Positions 1 through 7,006 of a DNA stretch of 24,449 nucleotides are shown in pieces. The notes under the pieces are model-generated. The model saw nothing but the letters and a program-made list of their open reading frames with translations. It searched no databases and was not told where the DNA came from. The position numbers and the translations under genes are program-made. The DNA comes from an uncultured bacterium. GTDB taxonomy: Bacteria; Cloacimonadota; Cloacimonadia; Cloacimonadales; Cloacimonadaceae. Where the stretch lies: assembly GCA_938009275.1 (NCBI GenBank), contig CALLHY010000028.1, positions 1 to 24,449 on the forward strand, read 5' to 3'. Each line of letters starts with the position of its first letter. Position 1 is the stretch's first letter.

Positions 1-3
1 CTG

Positions 4-22
4 GACAGGACTTTCACCTGTC
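4..22. repeat. Short hairpin at the window edge
   Basis: GACAGG at 4-9 and CCTGTC at 17-22 form a perfect 6-bp stem with a 7-nt loop. The window starts just before it, so the element may extend to the left. I do not recognise a family. Confidence 0.45.
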
Positions 23-50
23 TGATATACAACGCTCACAGGCGCACTAA

Positions 51-70
51 CGGAGCTTTCCAAAGCTCCG
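51..70. repeat. 20-nt near-perfect palindrome
   Basis: Arms 51-59 (CGGAGCTTT) and 62-70 (AAAGCTCCG) are perfectly complementary around a CC centre. This is a 9-bp stem with almost no loop, so it is more likely a DNA palindrome or extrusion site than a classical terminator. There is no T-run on either side. It shares the AGCTT...AAGCT core with the hairpin at 114-146. Confidence 0.5.
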
Positions 71-113
71 ACCCCCAAAACTGATTACCAATTGCCTGAA
101 TCCAAACATTCAA

Positions 114-146
114 ACTGCGTAGCTTCGGAAAGCTACGATACGCAGT
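114..146. repeat. Nested hairpin
   Basis: The inner stem pairs CGTAGCTT (118-125) with AAGCTACG (130-137) around a CGGA tetraloop. The outer ACTG (114-117) pairs with CAGT (143-146) across a one-sided bulge. Alternatively ACTGCGT (114-120) pairs with ACGCAGT (140-146). This is a REP-like extragenic palindrome by appearance. Its function is unknown. Confidence 0.5.
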
Positions 147-255
147 AGCCGGGAAAGACACACCAAGAATCCAGCTAACCTGTTAACCTCTTTTCTCTAT
201 TTGTGCTTATTCGTGGAGTAACTTGTGTCATTTGTGGTTAAGAAAAAGGGCTGGA

Positions 256-274
256 TTCCAGACTAAATCTGGAA
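256..274. repeat. Hairpin with CCAGA/TCTGG core
   Basis: TTCCAGA (256-262) and TCTGGAA (268-274) form a perfect 7-bp stem with a 5-nt CTAAA loop. The same CCAGA...AAATCTGG core appears in both copies of the repeat at 16701-16844 and 17031-17196. This suggests a small dispersed palindrome family in this genome. Confidence 0.5.
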
Positions 275-409
275 AGACCTTCGTGGAGTATTGGAGTACT
301 GGAGAGTACTTTTGTTGTGAGTGCGGATGTGAGCGACAGAAAATGCAATTGACAGATAATTAGCGGTTATTAAGTATGCAGTAGACACAAACATCCAATG
401 GGGGTATTC

Positions 410-742
410 ATGAAGAAAGGCGCAGTATTGCTGATTGCAGTACAAATTGCCATGAAACGACTGTTACTTTTATTAGTCCTTGCTTTGGCAGTATGCTCAC
501 TAACAAGCATCAATGTTGGTGGGCATATCCTGCAGGATACTATCTGGTATCCCGCCAACAACCCTCACGCAATTAACTCTTTTCTGTATATTGATGCCGG
601 GGTAAGCCTTACTGAGCGGCTTCTATAATCTACCCACTTGGTTTGGAGTGAAGTAGAAACATTCGGCAATAGACTCACACCCTATTCAAACGCAGTGATT
701 GACAAAATCGGCACTTCTAAAATGCTGGACTTGAGTAAGTAA
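410..742 (+). pseudogene. Decayed secreted/surface protein gene
   Basis: An ATG at 410 with GGGG just upstream opens a short frame. A second ATG at 452 begins a clean signal peptide (MKRLLLLLVLALAV...). After it comes a stretch reading VGGHILQDTIW, then INSFLYIDAGVSLT. That pattern resembles the first strands of beta-helix surface proteins, in which a 'silence/tension' stretch precedes an 'exerted value' repeat, but this is a resemblance only. A TAA at 626-628 ends the frame after about 58 residues from the second ATG. The same frame is then open again to TAA 740-742 (VWSEVETFGNRL ... TSKMLDLSK), which reads like the C-terminal end of a protein I do not recognise. I interpret this as a remnant left by deletion or rearrangement. 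A genuine very short secreted peptide at 452-628 is the alternative. Confidence 0.45.
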
Positions 743-750
743 CAGATGAA

Positions 751-780
751 GTGACAAAGTGATGAAGTGATGAAGTGGTA
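751..780 (+). repeat. Left arm of long inverted repeat
   Basis: The arm consists of roughly three tandem units of an 8-mer GTRAYRAA plus a shorter end. It pairs with 1249-1278: 23 of 30 positions are identical to the reverse complement of that arm, and all seven differences are transitions. In a + strand transcript six of the seven become G-U or U-G pairs, leaving one A-C mismatch. The inner end of the arm touches the Shine-Dalgarno of the four-helix-bundle gene. Confidence 0.7.
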
Positions 781-790
781 GGAGTTCATG

Positions 791-1168
791 ATGAAAACCC
801 ACAAAGACCTTGACGCATGGAAGAACGCGATAGAGCTGGTTGTAGCAATATATTCGCTAACTAAGAGTTATCCCAAAGAGGAGTTGTTCGGATTGGTAGC
901 TCAAATGAGGCGTGCGGCTGTTTCCATTCCATCGAATATTGCAGAGGGTGCCGGCAGAAACCATGACAAAGAATTCCAGCAGTTTCTGTACATTGCACTT
1001 GGTAGCTTAGCCGAGCTTGAGACGCAGTTATTGCTATCTGAGCGCTTGGAATATGCAAGTGATTCAGATTTGCTCGGTTTGAATAAACTGGTTATTCTCA
1101 TTCGATCACAAATTGCTGGCTTGATAAAGTACTTGAATAAACATATAAACGATATAAAGAAGAAGTGA
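791..1168 (+). CDS. Four-helix-bundle protein (S23/IVP-like)
   Basis: A 125-residue, all-helical protein of the four-helix-bundle family (TIGR02436-like). Members include the S23 proteins encoded inside 23S rRNA intervening sequences. Family landmarks visible here are an early 'HKDLDAWKNAIELV' helix, then 'ELFGLVAQMRRAAVSIPSNIAEGAGR' (quoted in part), then 'FLYIALGSLAELETQLLLS'. The biochemical role of the family is not established; solved members form homopentamers (from memory). Two in-frame ATGs occur at 788 and 791. I choose 791 because GGAG at 781-784 then has a 6-nt spacer, against 3 nt for 788. The gene is not inside an rRNA here, yet it is flanked by arms that can form a long RNA stem, as the rRNA-borne members are. 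The next gene is der, same strand, 127 nt downstream. Confidence 0.85.
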   Translation: MKTHKDLDAWKNAIELVVAIYSLTKSYPKEELFGLVAQMRRAAVSIPSNIAEGAGRNHDKEFQQFLYIALGSLAELETQLLLSERLEYASDSDLLGLNKLVILIRSQIAGLIKYLNKHINDIKKK

Positions 1169-1248
1169 TTAGTTATACGCAGGATGCAGATAATCCAATG
1201 TATGCTTAGTTCAAAGCAATCCTATTTGCAGGTGACCATGCACTACAT

Positions 1249-1278
1249 TATCACTCCGTTACTTCGTTACTTTGTTAC
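1249..1278 (+). repeat. Right arm of long inverted repeat
   Basis: Partner of the arm at 751-780. Read on the opposite strand it is the same tandem GTRAYRAA unit (three copies with variations). It ends 17 nt before the der start codon. Pairing with the left arm would enclose the whole four-helix-bundle gene in one loop of about 470 nt. Confidence 0.7.
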
Positions 1279-1295
1279 ACAAACATAGAGGAAAA

Positions 1296-2777
1296 ATGAG
1301 AAAATACATTGTATCAATAGTGGGTCGTCCCAACGTTGGGAAATCGACCTTGTTCAATCGCCTATGCCGCAAGCGGATGGCGATAGTGGATTTTGAAGCC
1401 GGCATAACGCGTGACCGAAAATATGAAGACGTGGAATGGAACGGCAAGGTATTCAAACTTGTGGATACCGGTGGTATAGTTTACGATAGCAACGAACCTA
1501 TGGACAAGATGATACGGCATCAGGCCATTCTTGCCATAGATGAATCTGACCTCATCATTTTTATGGTGGATGCACAAACTGGTACTACAGACCTGGACAA
1601 AGAGATTGCGCGCATCTTGTATCCGCATAGGGATAAGGTGATGCTGGTGGCAAATAAGGCGGATAGCGAGAAGTATGAATGGGAGCTTTATGACTTTTTA
1701 GAGCTTGGCTTTCATGATGCTTTCCCCATATCTGCTTCGCATGGCAGAAACACGGGCAACTTTTTGGACGAACTTCTGTCTCTAATGCCCGACACTATGG
1801 AAGCTTATGCCGATGAGGTTAAGCCAGCCATAACCCGGATAGCGGTGGTGGGAAAGCCCAATGTGGGCAAGTCCAGCATCGTGAATCTGCTATTGGGCGA
1901 TGAGAAACAGATTGTAACCGATATCCCTGGCACCACTCGGGATGCCATAGACTCTCCCTTCCGCTATCATGGAAAAGAATACATATTGGTGGATACCGCT
2001 GGACTACGGCGCAAAACCAAGGTGAACTATGGCGTAGAATACTTTTCGTCTATGCGAACCATTGAAGCCGTGGACAGGTGCGACATTGTGGTATTGGTGC
2101 TTGCGGCAGACGAAGAGCTTAGCACTCAGGACATAAAGATAGCCAGCTATGCCAAGCGTAAGATGAAAGAGATAATGGTGGTTTATAACAAATGGGACTT
2201 GGTGGATAAAAGCACGGGCACCACAATGGAATTTATAAAAGAGCTGCATTATCAAATGCCTTTTTTGCAGTTTGCCCCAGTGCAATTTATCTCTGCCAAA
2301 ACCAGCCAGCGGATTCATAAGATTATGGAGACCATTGTTCAGATAGAGGAAGAGAGCGAGAAGCGCATTTCTACTTCCGAGTTAAACCGCTTTATGGAAA
2401 CCGTGGTGGAGCACCGTCCCCCTACGCACCCCACTGGCAGGCATGTGCGCATTTATTACATAACTCAGGCAGCGGTGAAGCCGCCCACCTTCATCTTTTT
2501 TTGCAATACTCCCGCGCTGATAACCGAGAATTATAGACGCTTTATCCACAATCAGATAAGAGAAATGTTCAAGTTCGAAGGGGTTAGCATAAAGCTAATC
2601 TTTAAAGGACGCAAGAAAGGCGAAGAAGATAATGAGCATCAGGAAGGTAATAACGATGGTAAGCTGAAGCGAAATGACAGCAAACAAACCAGAAGCAGAA
2701 GCTTTGGCACGGTAGATAATAGAAAAGGCCGTTCAAAGCTATATAAATCCAGCAGTGAGGACAACGAAGATGAATAA
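1296..2777 (+). CDS. der: Ribosome-assembly GTPase Der (EngA)
   Basis: Der has two tandem GTPase domains and a KH-like C-terminal domain, and acts in late assembly of the 50S ribosomal subunit. The first P-loop GRPNVGKS is at residues 10-17 with NKAD at 120-123. The second, GKPNVGKS, is at 186-193 with NKWD at 298-301. 'DTGG' and 'DTAG' G3 motifs are visible in each half. The family C-terminal region includes a 'RPPTHPTGRHVRIYYITQ' stretch. The product is 493 residues, about the usual length. A highly charged, low-complexity tail of about 55 residues (many K, E, D, N, R) follows the KH domain. Start ATG 1296 is preceded by GAGG at 1288-1291. An in-frame codon at 1272 is too far from this signal and overlaps the inverted-repeat arm. 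The 3' end overlaps plsY by 8 nt. Confidence 0.97.
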   Translation: MRKYIVSIVGRPNVGKSTLFNRLCRKRMAIVDFEAGITRDRKYEDVEWNGKVFKLVDTGGIVYDSNEPMDKMIRHQAILAIDESDLIIFMVDAQTGTTDLDKEIARILYPHRDKVMLVANKADSEKYEWELYDFLELGFHDAFPISASHGRNTGNFLDELLSLMPDTMEAYADEVKPAITRIAVVGKPNVGKSSIVNLLLGDEKQIVTDIPGTTRDAIDSPFRYHGKEYILVDTAGLRRKTKVNYGVEYFSSMRTIEAVDRCDIVVLVLAADEELSTQDIKIASYAKRKMKEIMVVYNKWDLVDKSTGTTMEFIKELHYQMPFLQFAPVQFISAKTSQRIHKIMETIVQIEEESEKRISTSELNRFMETVVEHRPPTHPTGRHVRIYYITQAAVKPPTFIFFCNTPALITENYRRFIHNQIREMFKFEGVSIKLIFKGRKKGEEDNEHQEGNNDGKLKRNDSKQTRSRSFGTVDNRKGRSKLYKSSSEDNEDE

Positions 2778-3399
2778 TCTGCTAGCTGTAGCACTACCCA
2801 TTTTTGCCTATCTACTCGGCAGCATTCCGGTGGGATGGATTGTCGGCAAGGTGTTTTATCACAAAGATATCCGCAAAGATGGCAGCGGAAACGTTGGCGC
2901 AACCAATGCCCTAAGGCTATTTGGCACTGCCACGGGCATAGTGGTATTGCTGCTGGATGCTGCCAAGGGTTTTATTGCCACATTGCTGGCGGTAAAGCTA
3001 TTACCAGCAGGCAGCCCGATAATGGCGCTGTGCGCCTTGTTGGTTATCCTGGGGCACGTTTTCCCCTTGTATCTTGGCTTCAAAGGTGGCAAAGGCGTGG
3101 CAACAGCCGCCGGAGCTTTTTTGGGAGTGGCACCCGCGAGTTTGGGGCTTGGATTGGTTGCATTTATAACTGTAACCTGGCTAAGCCGTTATGTATCTTT
3201 GGGCAGCATAGTGGCAGCATTGGTATTTCTGGTGCACAGTCTTTGGCAGATTAGCCGGGCTGAAGCGGCAGATTACGCTTCTTTAGTACTTATCAGCTTT
3301 GTGGTGCTAATGATATTAATAAAGCATCGCGGAAATATGCTACGCCTCATTCAGGGGACAGAGAATAAGATAGTATTTACCAAAAAGGGTAAGAGATAA
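2770..3399 (+). CDS. plsY: Glycerol-3-phosphate acyltransferase PlsY
   Basis: Integral-membrane enzyme that transfers an acyl group from acyl-phosphate to sn-glycerol 3-phosphate, giving lysophosphatidic acid, the first step of phospholipid synthesis. Two of the three family motifs are clear: GSGNVGATN at residues 38-46 and KGGKGVAT at 105-112. Several hydrophobic helices fit the usual multi-pass fold. The product is 209 residues, normal for the family. I choose ATG 2770, which overlaps the der stop (ATGAATAA). A GTG at 2755 in the same frame would add five polar residues and is less likely. The stop codon TAA shares its last A with the purF ATG, so the two are probably translationally coupled. 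A PlsX partner is not in the window. Confidence 0.97.
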   Translation: MNNLLAVALPIFAYLLGSIPVGWIVGKVFYHKDIRKDGSGNVGATNALRLFGTATGIVVLLLDAAKGFIATLLAVKLLPAGSPIMALCALLVILGHVFPLYLGFKGGKGVATAAGAFLGVAPASLGLGLVAFITVTWLSRYVSLGSIVAALVFLVHSLWQISRAEAADYASLVLISFVVLMILIKHRGNMLRLIQGTENKIVFTKKGKR

Positions 3400-4799
3400 T
3401 GTGCGGTATAATAGGAGTATTTGGTAGCAAGGATGCTGCTCACATGGCAGCTTTGGGATTGTTTGCTGAACAGCATCGGGGACAGGAAAGCTGCGGAATG
3501 GCGGTAAGCGATGGAGCAGTTATCCGTTTGCGCAAAAAGATGGGACTGGTGAAAGAAGTGTTTAACGATGAACGCTTAGCGGATCTGCAGGGCAACATAG
3601 CCATAGGGCATGTGCGTTATCCCACCAAAGGCAGTGCAACCGAGTTTAACACACAGCCTCATTTGGTGGAAACCCTTGCTGGGCCTACCTATGCTCTGGC
3701 TTCCAATGGTGATTTGGTAAATTACAGCCAGTTACGTGCCAGGCTGGAAGCTGAAAAGGTTTACTTTAAGAGCGATAATGATGGTGAACTGCTGGTAAAA
3801 TACCTTGCCTATCGCATACTGCGTCATGGAGATGAGATTAGCGAAGCTATCCGCAACCTGATGCGGGACGTAAAGGGCGCATATTCCTGCGTGCTGTGCA
3901 CCAGAACAGAGCTTTATATGTTTCGTGATCCGCATAGTATTCGTCCCATGGTTTGGGGTATTGCTCCCAGTGGAGCGGTTATAGTAGCTTCCGAAAGCTG
4001 TGCTTTGGATACCCTGGATGTAGGCAATAGAAAAGAAGTTCCGCCCGCAGGCATTATTCGAGTGAGTTCAGGAAATGGCGATAATAAGGCTATGCCTGAG
4101 ATATTAATAATTGAGAATGATCCCAATCTATATCGGCAGTGTAAATCGGAAAAGCATTGCATCTTTGAACACATCTATTTTAGCCGGCCGGATAGCTGCC
4201 ATTTTGGTGAGGATGTATATCGAGTTCGAGAAAACATCGGTGCTGCATTGGCGAAGCAGGATCAAGACCTTAGTCCGGATATAATAGTTCCCGTTCCAGA
4301 CTCCAGTAATTTTATCGGCTCGGGCTATGCCAATGCCTGTAATGTGCCCTTGTCTCTTGGCCTCATTCGTAATCACTATATAGGTAGAACCTTTATCAAG
4401 CCGGAGCAAACCATTCGCGATGAAAGTGTGCGGCAGAAGTTTAACGTGCTGCCAAACTTCTTCTCAGGCAAAAAGATAGTACTGATAGACGACAGCATTG
4501 TACGCGGAACCACCATCGGCAAGATTGTAAGGCTGATTAAGGATGCCGGAGCTGCTGAAATCCATCTGCGAATAGGCAGTCCTCAGGTAAAGCACTCATG
4601 CTATTACGGCATCGATACACCCGATGCCAAAGAACTGGTGGCAAACTGCCGCAGTTTGGATGAGATACGAGAGATTAGCGGTGTAGATAGCTTGAAGCAC
4701 TTGCCATTAAGTGATTTAAGGACTTGTGTAAAAGAGCCCGAAAACTATTGCTATGCCTGCTTTAATGGCGATTATCCTTTGGGGGTGCCAGGTGAATAG
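3399..4799 (+). CDS. purF: Amidophosphoribosyltransferase PurF
   Basis: Catalyses the first committed step of purine synthesis, PRPP plus glutamine to phosphoribosylamine. The N-terminus MCGIIGVFG places the Ntn-hydrolase nucleophile at Cys2, exposed when Met is removed, with no propeptide. HRGQESCGMAV is the usual glutaminase stretch. The phosphoribosyltransferase half has the PRPP-binding loop 'VLIDDSIVRGTT' at about residues 363-374. Four cysteines match those that ligate a [4Fe-4S] cluster in the Bacillus-type enzyme: C254 (CIFEHIYFSRPDS), C401 (CYYGID), C451 and C454 (CYACF). So I infer the Fe-S, Gram-positive-like class and not the E. coli class. The length, 466 residues, is typical. 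It starts on the plsY stop (TAATG) and overlaps rfaE1 by 8 nt. Confidence 0.97.
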   Translation: MCGIIGVFGSKDAAHMAALGLFAEQHRGQESCGMAVSDGAVIRLRKKMGLVKEVFNDERLADLQGNIAIGHVRYPTKGSATEFNTQPHLVETLAGPTYALASNGDLVNYSQLRARLEAEKVYFKSDNDGELLVKYLAYRILRHGDEISEAIRNLMRDVKGAYSCVLCTRTELYMFRDPHSIRPMVWGIAPSGAVIVASESCALDTLDVGNRKEVPPAGIIRVSSGNGDNKAMPEILIIENDPNLYRQCKSEKHCIFEHIYFSRPDSCHFGEDVYRVRENIGAALAKQDQDLSPDIIVPVPDSSNFIGSGYANACNVPLSLGLIRNHYIGRTFIKPEQTIRDESVRQKFNVLPNFFSGKKIVLIDDSIVRGTTIGKIVRLIKDAGAAEIHLRIGSPQVKHSCYYGIDTPDAKELVANCRSLDEIREISGVDSLKHLPLSDLRTCVKEPENYCYACFNGDYPLGVPGE

Positions 4800-5787
4800 A
4801 TTAACTGCGGATAAGCTGCAAGACATACTGGCAGACTTTGGCAAACGCCGGGTGATTGTAATTGGTGACATAATGCTGGATGAATACCTTTGGGGTAAGG
4901 TGCAGCGCATATCTCCCGAAGCTCCCGTTCCGGTGATTGAGCTAAACCACGAAGAGTATAGACTGGGTGGAGCTGCCAACGTGGCATTGAATCTGGCTGC
5001 ATTGGGCGCAAAGGTTGAGCTTATCGGAGTTTATGGACAGGATAGTCATGCCGGCACCATCAATGGCCTTTTAGGGCAACATGGCATATCAACAAATGGC
5101 CTGTTTGTAGATAAATCCCGTCCCACTACCCTCAAAACTCGCATCGGTGCGGTTAGCCAGCAGATTGTGCGCTTGGACAGGGAAGATACCTCGGATATCG
5201 ACATTGAGATTAGAGACGATATTGCCGCCTATCTGGAAGAACTGATGCCAGAATGCGACGCCATGATAATAGAAGACTATGATAAGGGGCTGCTGTGCCG
5301 TGAGCTGATAGAGAAAGCTATCGGCCTGGCTGCGCAACACAACGTGCCTGTGGCGGTCGATCCCAAACAAAAGCACTTCGATATGTATAGAAATGTGGAT
5401 GTGTTTAAGCCAAACTATGCGGAACTGCAAGCTTATCTGGGTAAGAATTACAGCGACAAAGACGGCTTTTTGGCTGCTGCGAGTGAATTACGACAAGACA
5501 TAAACTGCAAGCATCTGGTGGTTACCTGGGGTAGCAAGGGAATGTATGTGTTCAGCGAACATGCTCAGCCCCAGCACTTTCCCAGCTTTGCGCGTGAGGT
5601 GTTCGATGTATCTGGTGCTGGAGACACGGTTATCAGTGCCTTGTGTTTAGCTTACTTAAAGGAACAGGACGTGTTTACAGCCGCGTTGGTGGCAAATCAT
5701 GCGGCGGCGGTAGTGGTTGCCAAACATGGCACGGCAAGCGTTAACACTCTGGAGATAATGGATAGCTTTTATGAGCAAAGTAATTGA
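4792..5787 (+). CDS. rfaE1: D-glycero-beta-D-manno-heptose-7-P kinase (RfaE1)
   Basis: PfkB-type sugar kinase that phosphorylates heptose 7-phosphate at C1 in the ADP-heptose route to LPS inner core. It matches the N-terminal half of E. coli HldE. PfkB signature 1 is GGAANVALNLAALG from residue 59. Signature 2 is DVSGAGDT at 272-279, with the catalytic Asp at 278. The 331-residue product contains only the kinase half. The nucleotidyltransferase half is the next gene, so the bifunctional HldE is split here. I choose GTG 4792, preceded by GGGGG at 4781-4785. It overlaps the purF stop by 8 nt (GTGAATAG). Upstream in-frame codons lie deep in purF. The 3' end overlaps rfaE2 by 17 nt. Confidence 0.93.
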   Translation: MNRLTADKLQDILADFGKRRVIVIGDIMLDEYLWGKVQRISPEAPVPVIELNHEEYRLGGAANVALNLAALGAKVELIGVYGQDSHAGTINGLLGQHGISTNGLFVDKSRPTTLKTRIGAVSQQIVRLDREDTSDIDIEIRDDIAAYLEELMPECDAMIIEDYDKGLLCRELIEKAIGLAAQHNVPVAVDPKQKHFDMYRNVDVFKPNYAELQAYLGKNYSDKDGFLAAASELRQDINCKHLVVTWGSKGMYVFSEHAQPQHFPSFAREVFDVSGAGDTVISALCLAYLKEQDVFTAALVANHAAAVVVAKHGTASVNTLEIMDSFYEQSN

Positions 5788-6265
5788 GCGTACCAAGATT
5801 GCCGCATTAATCGATGCACTTCGGGCAAGTGGTAAGCGCATTGTATTCACCAATGGTTGCTTCGACATTCTTCATGCCGGACACGTGCTCTACCTGCAAA
5901 GTGCTAAGGCACTGGGAGACGTGTTGGTGCTTGGCTTGAACAGCGATGCATCGGTGGCAAGGCTAAAGGGACCCAGGCGTCCGATCGTAAATCAGGAAGA
6001 GCGATGCATAGTGATTGCCGGACTGGAAGCGGTTGATTATGTGTGCGTGTTTGACGAAGACACACCTCTAAATCTCATAATGGATATCAAGCCCGATGTG
6101 CTGGTAAAAGGCGGAGACTGGCAGATTAGCCAGATTGTTGGTGCCGATTTTGTACTTAGCAGAGGTGGCGAGGTGCGAAGCCTGGAATTTAAGCCCGGTA
6201 TATCCAGCAGCCTAATCATCGAGCGCATTGTACAAAGGACAAACAGTGACAAACGAGATTATTGA
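5771..6265 (+). CDS. rfaE2: Heptose-1-P adenylyltransferase (RfaE2)
   Basis: Cytidylyltransferase-fold enzyme that makes ADP-D-glycero-beta-D-manno-heptose from ATP and heptose 1-phosphate, completing the step begun by RfaE1. The nucleotide-binding signature TNGCFDILHAGH is present, with the HxGH motif at H35 to H38. VLVKGGDW and a 'SSSLIIERI' C-terminal stretch are also typical (the latter corresponds to the ISSTxxI motif). The 164 residues match the C-terminal half of HldE. It starts inside rfaE1 (17-nt overlap) without a strong Shine-Dalgarno, so coupling to RfaE1 translation is likely. The epimerase (HldD) and the phosphatase (GmhB) are not in this window. Confidence 0.94.
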   Translation: MSKVIERTKIAALIDALRASGKRIVFTNGCFDILHAGHVLYLQSAKALGDVLVLGLNSDASVARLKGPRRPIVNQEERCIVIAGLEAVDYVCVFDEDTPLNLIMDIKPDVLVKGGDWQISQIVGADFVLSRGGEVRSLEFKPGISSSLIIERIVQRTNSDKRDY

Positions 6266-6653
6266 AGACAGCGGCATAGTAAAAGAAGTCCGCAACAACT
6301 CGGTAGTAGTAGAGATTGAGCGGGGTGGCGGGTGCAAGAGCTGTAGTATGCATGGCTTTTGCATGAAGAACGTAACATCAGAATTCCAGATTCAAACCGA
6401 TTTGCCACTTGAACCTGGAGACAAGGTGCAGCTAGACATATCTGCCGTGGGCAGAGTGTGGGCATCCCTGTTAATCTTCGGGTTACCCTTGGCAATGCTG
6501 TTTATGGGATTTCTTGTTGCCAATATATGGCTTAGCGAACTGATATCAATACTGCTTGGCTTCGCCTGTATGGGGCTGGGCTTTGTTATAGTTCGGTGCT
6601 TGGACAGCTGTTTTGCCAAGAAATTAGACATCCGTATCGCGAGGAAGATATGA
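6246..6653 (+). CDS. RseC/MucC-family membrane protein
   Basis: A 135-residue protein that resembles the RseC/MucC family (SoxR-reducing system component in enterics; usually linked to Rnf complexes or sigma-E control). The N-terminal soluble part has the family cysteine cluster C30-x2-C33-x5-C39 (GGGCKSCSMHGFC). A 'LEPGDKVQLDI' beta stretch follows, then two membrane helices at about 72-94 and 98-117, and a basic tail. The cysteines may hold a metal or Fe-S centre, but that is inference. The GTG at 6246 is chosen because AAAGGA (6234-6239) sits 6 nt upstream. A TTG at 6228 in the same frame is less likely. It overlaps rfaE2 by 20 nt and folB by 4 nt. No rnf or rse gene lies beside it, so its role here is open. 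Confidence 0.75.
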   Translation: MTNEIIEDSGIVKEVRNNSVVVEIERGGGCKSCSMHGFCMKNVTSEFQIQTDLPLEPGDKVQLDISAVGRVWASLLIFGLPLAMLFMGFLVANIWLSELISILLGFACMGLGFVIVRCLDSCFAKKLDIRIARKI

Positions 6654-7006
6654 AGATAAGACTAAATGAAATGGTTTTCTATGGTTACCATGGGGTTCAT
6701 GCCGAAGAGCGTAAGCTTGGGCAGAGGTTTATTGTTAGTATCACCTTGCATACCGATGGCGAAAGGGATAATGAGATTAAGAACCTGGAAGACACAGTGG
6801 ACTATACCAAGGTGTATGATGATGTTAAAGAGATTATGGAGACTCATCAATTTCATCTGTTGGAGTCTTGTGCCAATACCATCGCAGATAAACTGCTGGA
6901 AGACTTTCCTTTGGTTCAGCGGTTAAAGATATGCATCCAAAAGCCATCTGTGCCGATTCAGGGAAGCTTGAGATCGGTGGAAGTGGAGCTAAGCCGCAAA
7001 CGCTAA
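6650..7006 (+). CDS. folB: Dihydroneopterin aldolase FolB
   Basis: Converts 7,8-dihydroneopterin to 6-hydroxymethyl-7,8-dihydropterin in folate synthesis. The product has 118 residues, the usual size for this tunnelling fold. The substrate-binding region reads FYGYHGVHAEER at residues 10-21, with the conserved glutamates at 19-20. The catalytic lysine is K98 in IQKPSVPI. I choose ATG 6650, with GAGGAAG at 6641-6647. It overlaps the RseC-like stop as ATGA. Upstream codons in the frame lie in the neighbouring gene. FolK, the next enzyme in the pathway, follows directly. Confidence 0.95.
   Translation: MKIRLNEMVFYGYHGVHAEERKLGQRFIVSITLHTDGERDNEIKNLEDTVDYTKVYDDVKEIMETHQFHLLESCANTIADKLLEDFPLVQRLKICIQKPSVPIQGSLRSVEVELSRKR

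Larger units (their letters stand above)
1..409. other. Gene-free left end with small palindromes
   Basis: No convincing coding region was found in this stretch of about 400 bases. It holds four short inverted repeats: 4-22, 51-70, 114-146 and 256-274. It also has a direct repeat of the 11-mer TTCGTGGAGTA at 210-220 and 280-290. A GGAGTA-rich patch follows at 285-310. Open frames on the minus strand here have no recognisable protein features. The stretch reads as accumulated intergenic repeats next to a decayed gene. Confidence 0.6.

Noticed and set aside
1..70. End of a group II intron or tRNA-like T-arm on the minus strand
   Set aside because: The hairpin at 4-22 has a 7-base loop, but the loop lacks the T-loop consensus, and no intron domain V or maturase is visible at this edge.
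349..380. Promoter before the remnant at 410
   Set aside because: TTGACA at 349-354 is good but no acceptable -10 box lies at 16-18 nt.
2835..3254. 139-codon forward frame within plsY
   Set aside because: It is an alternative frame of a gene with both PlsY motifs; no independent features.
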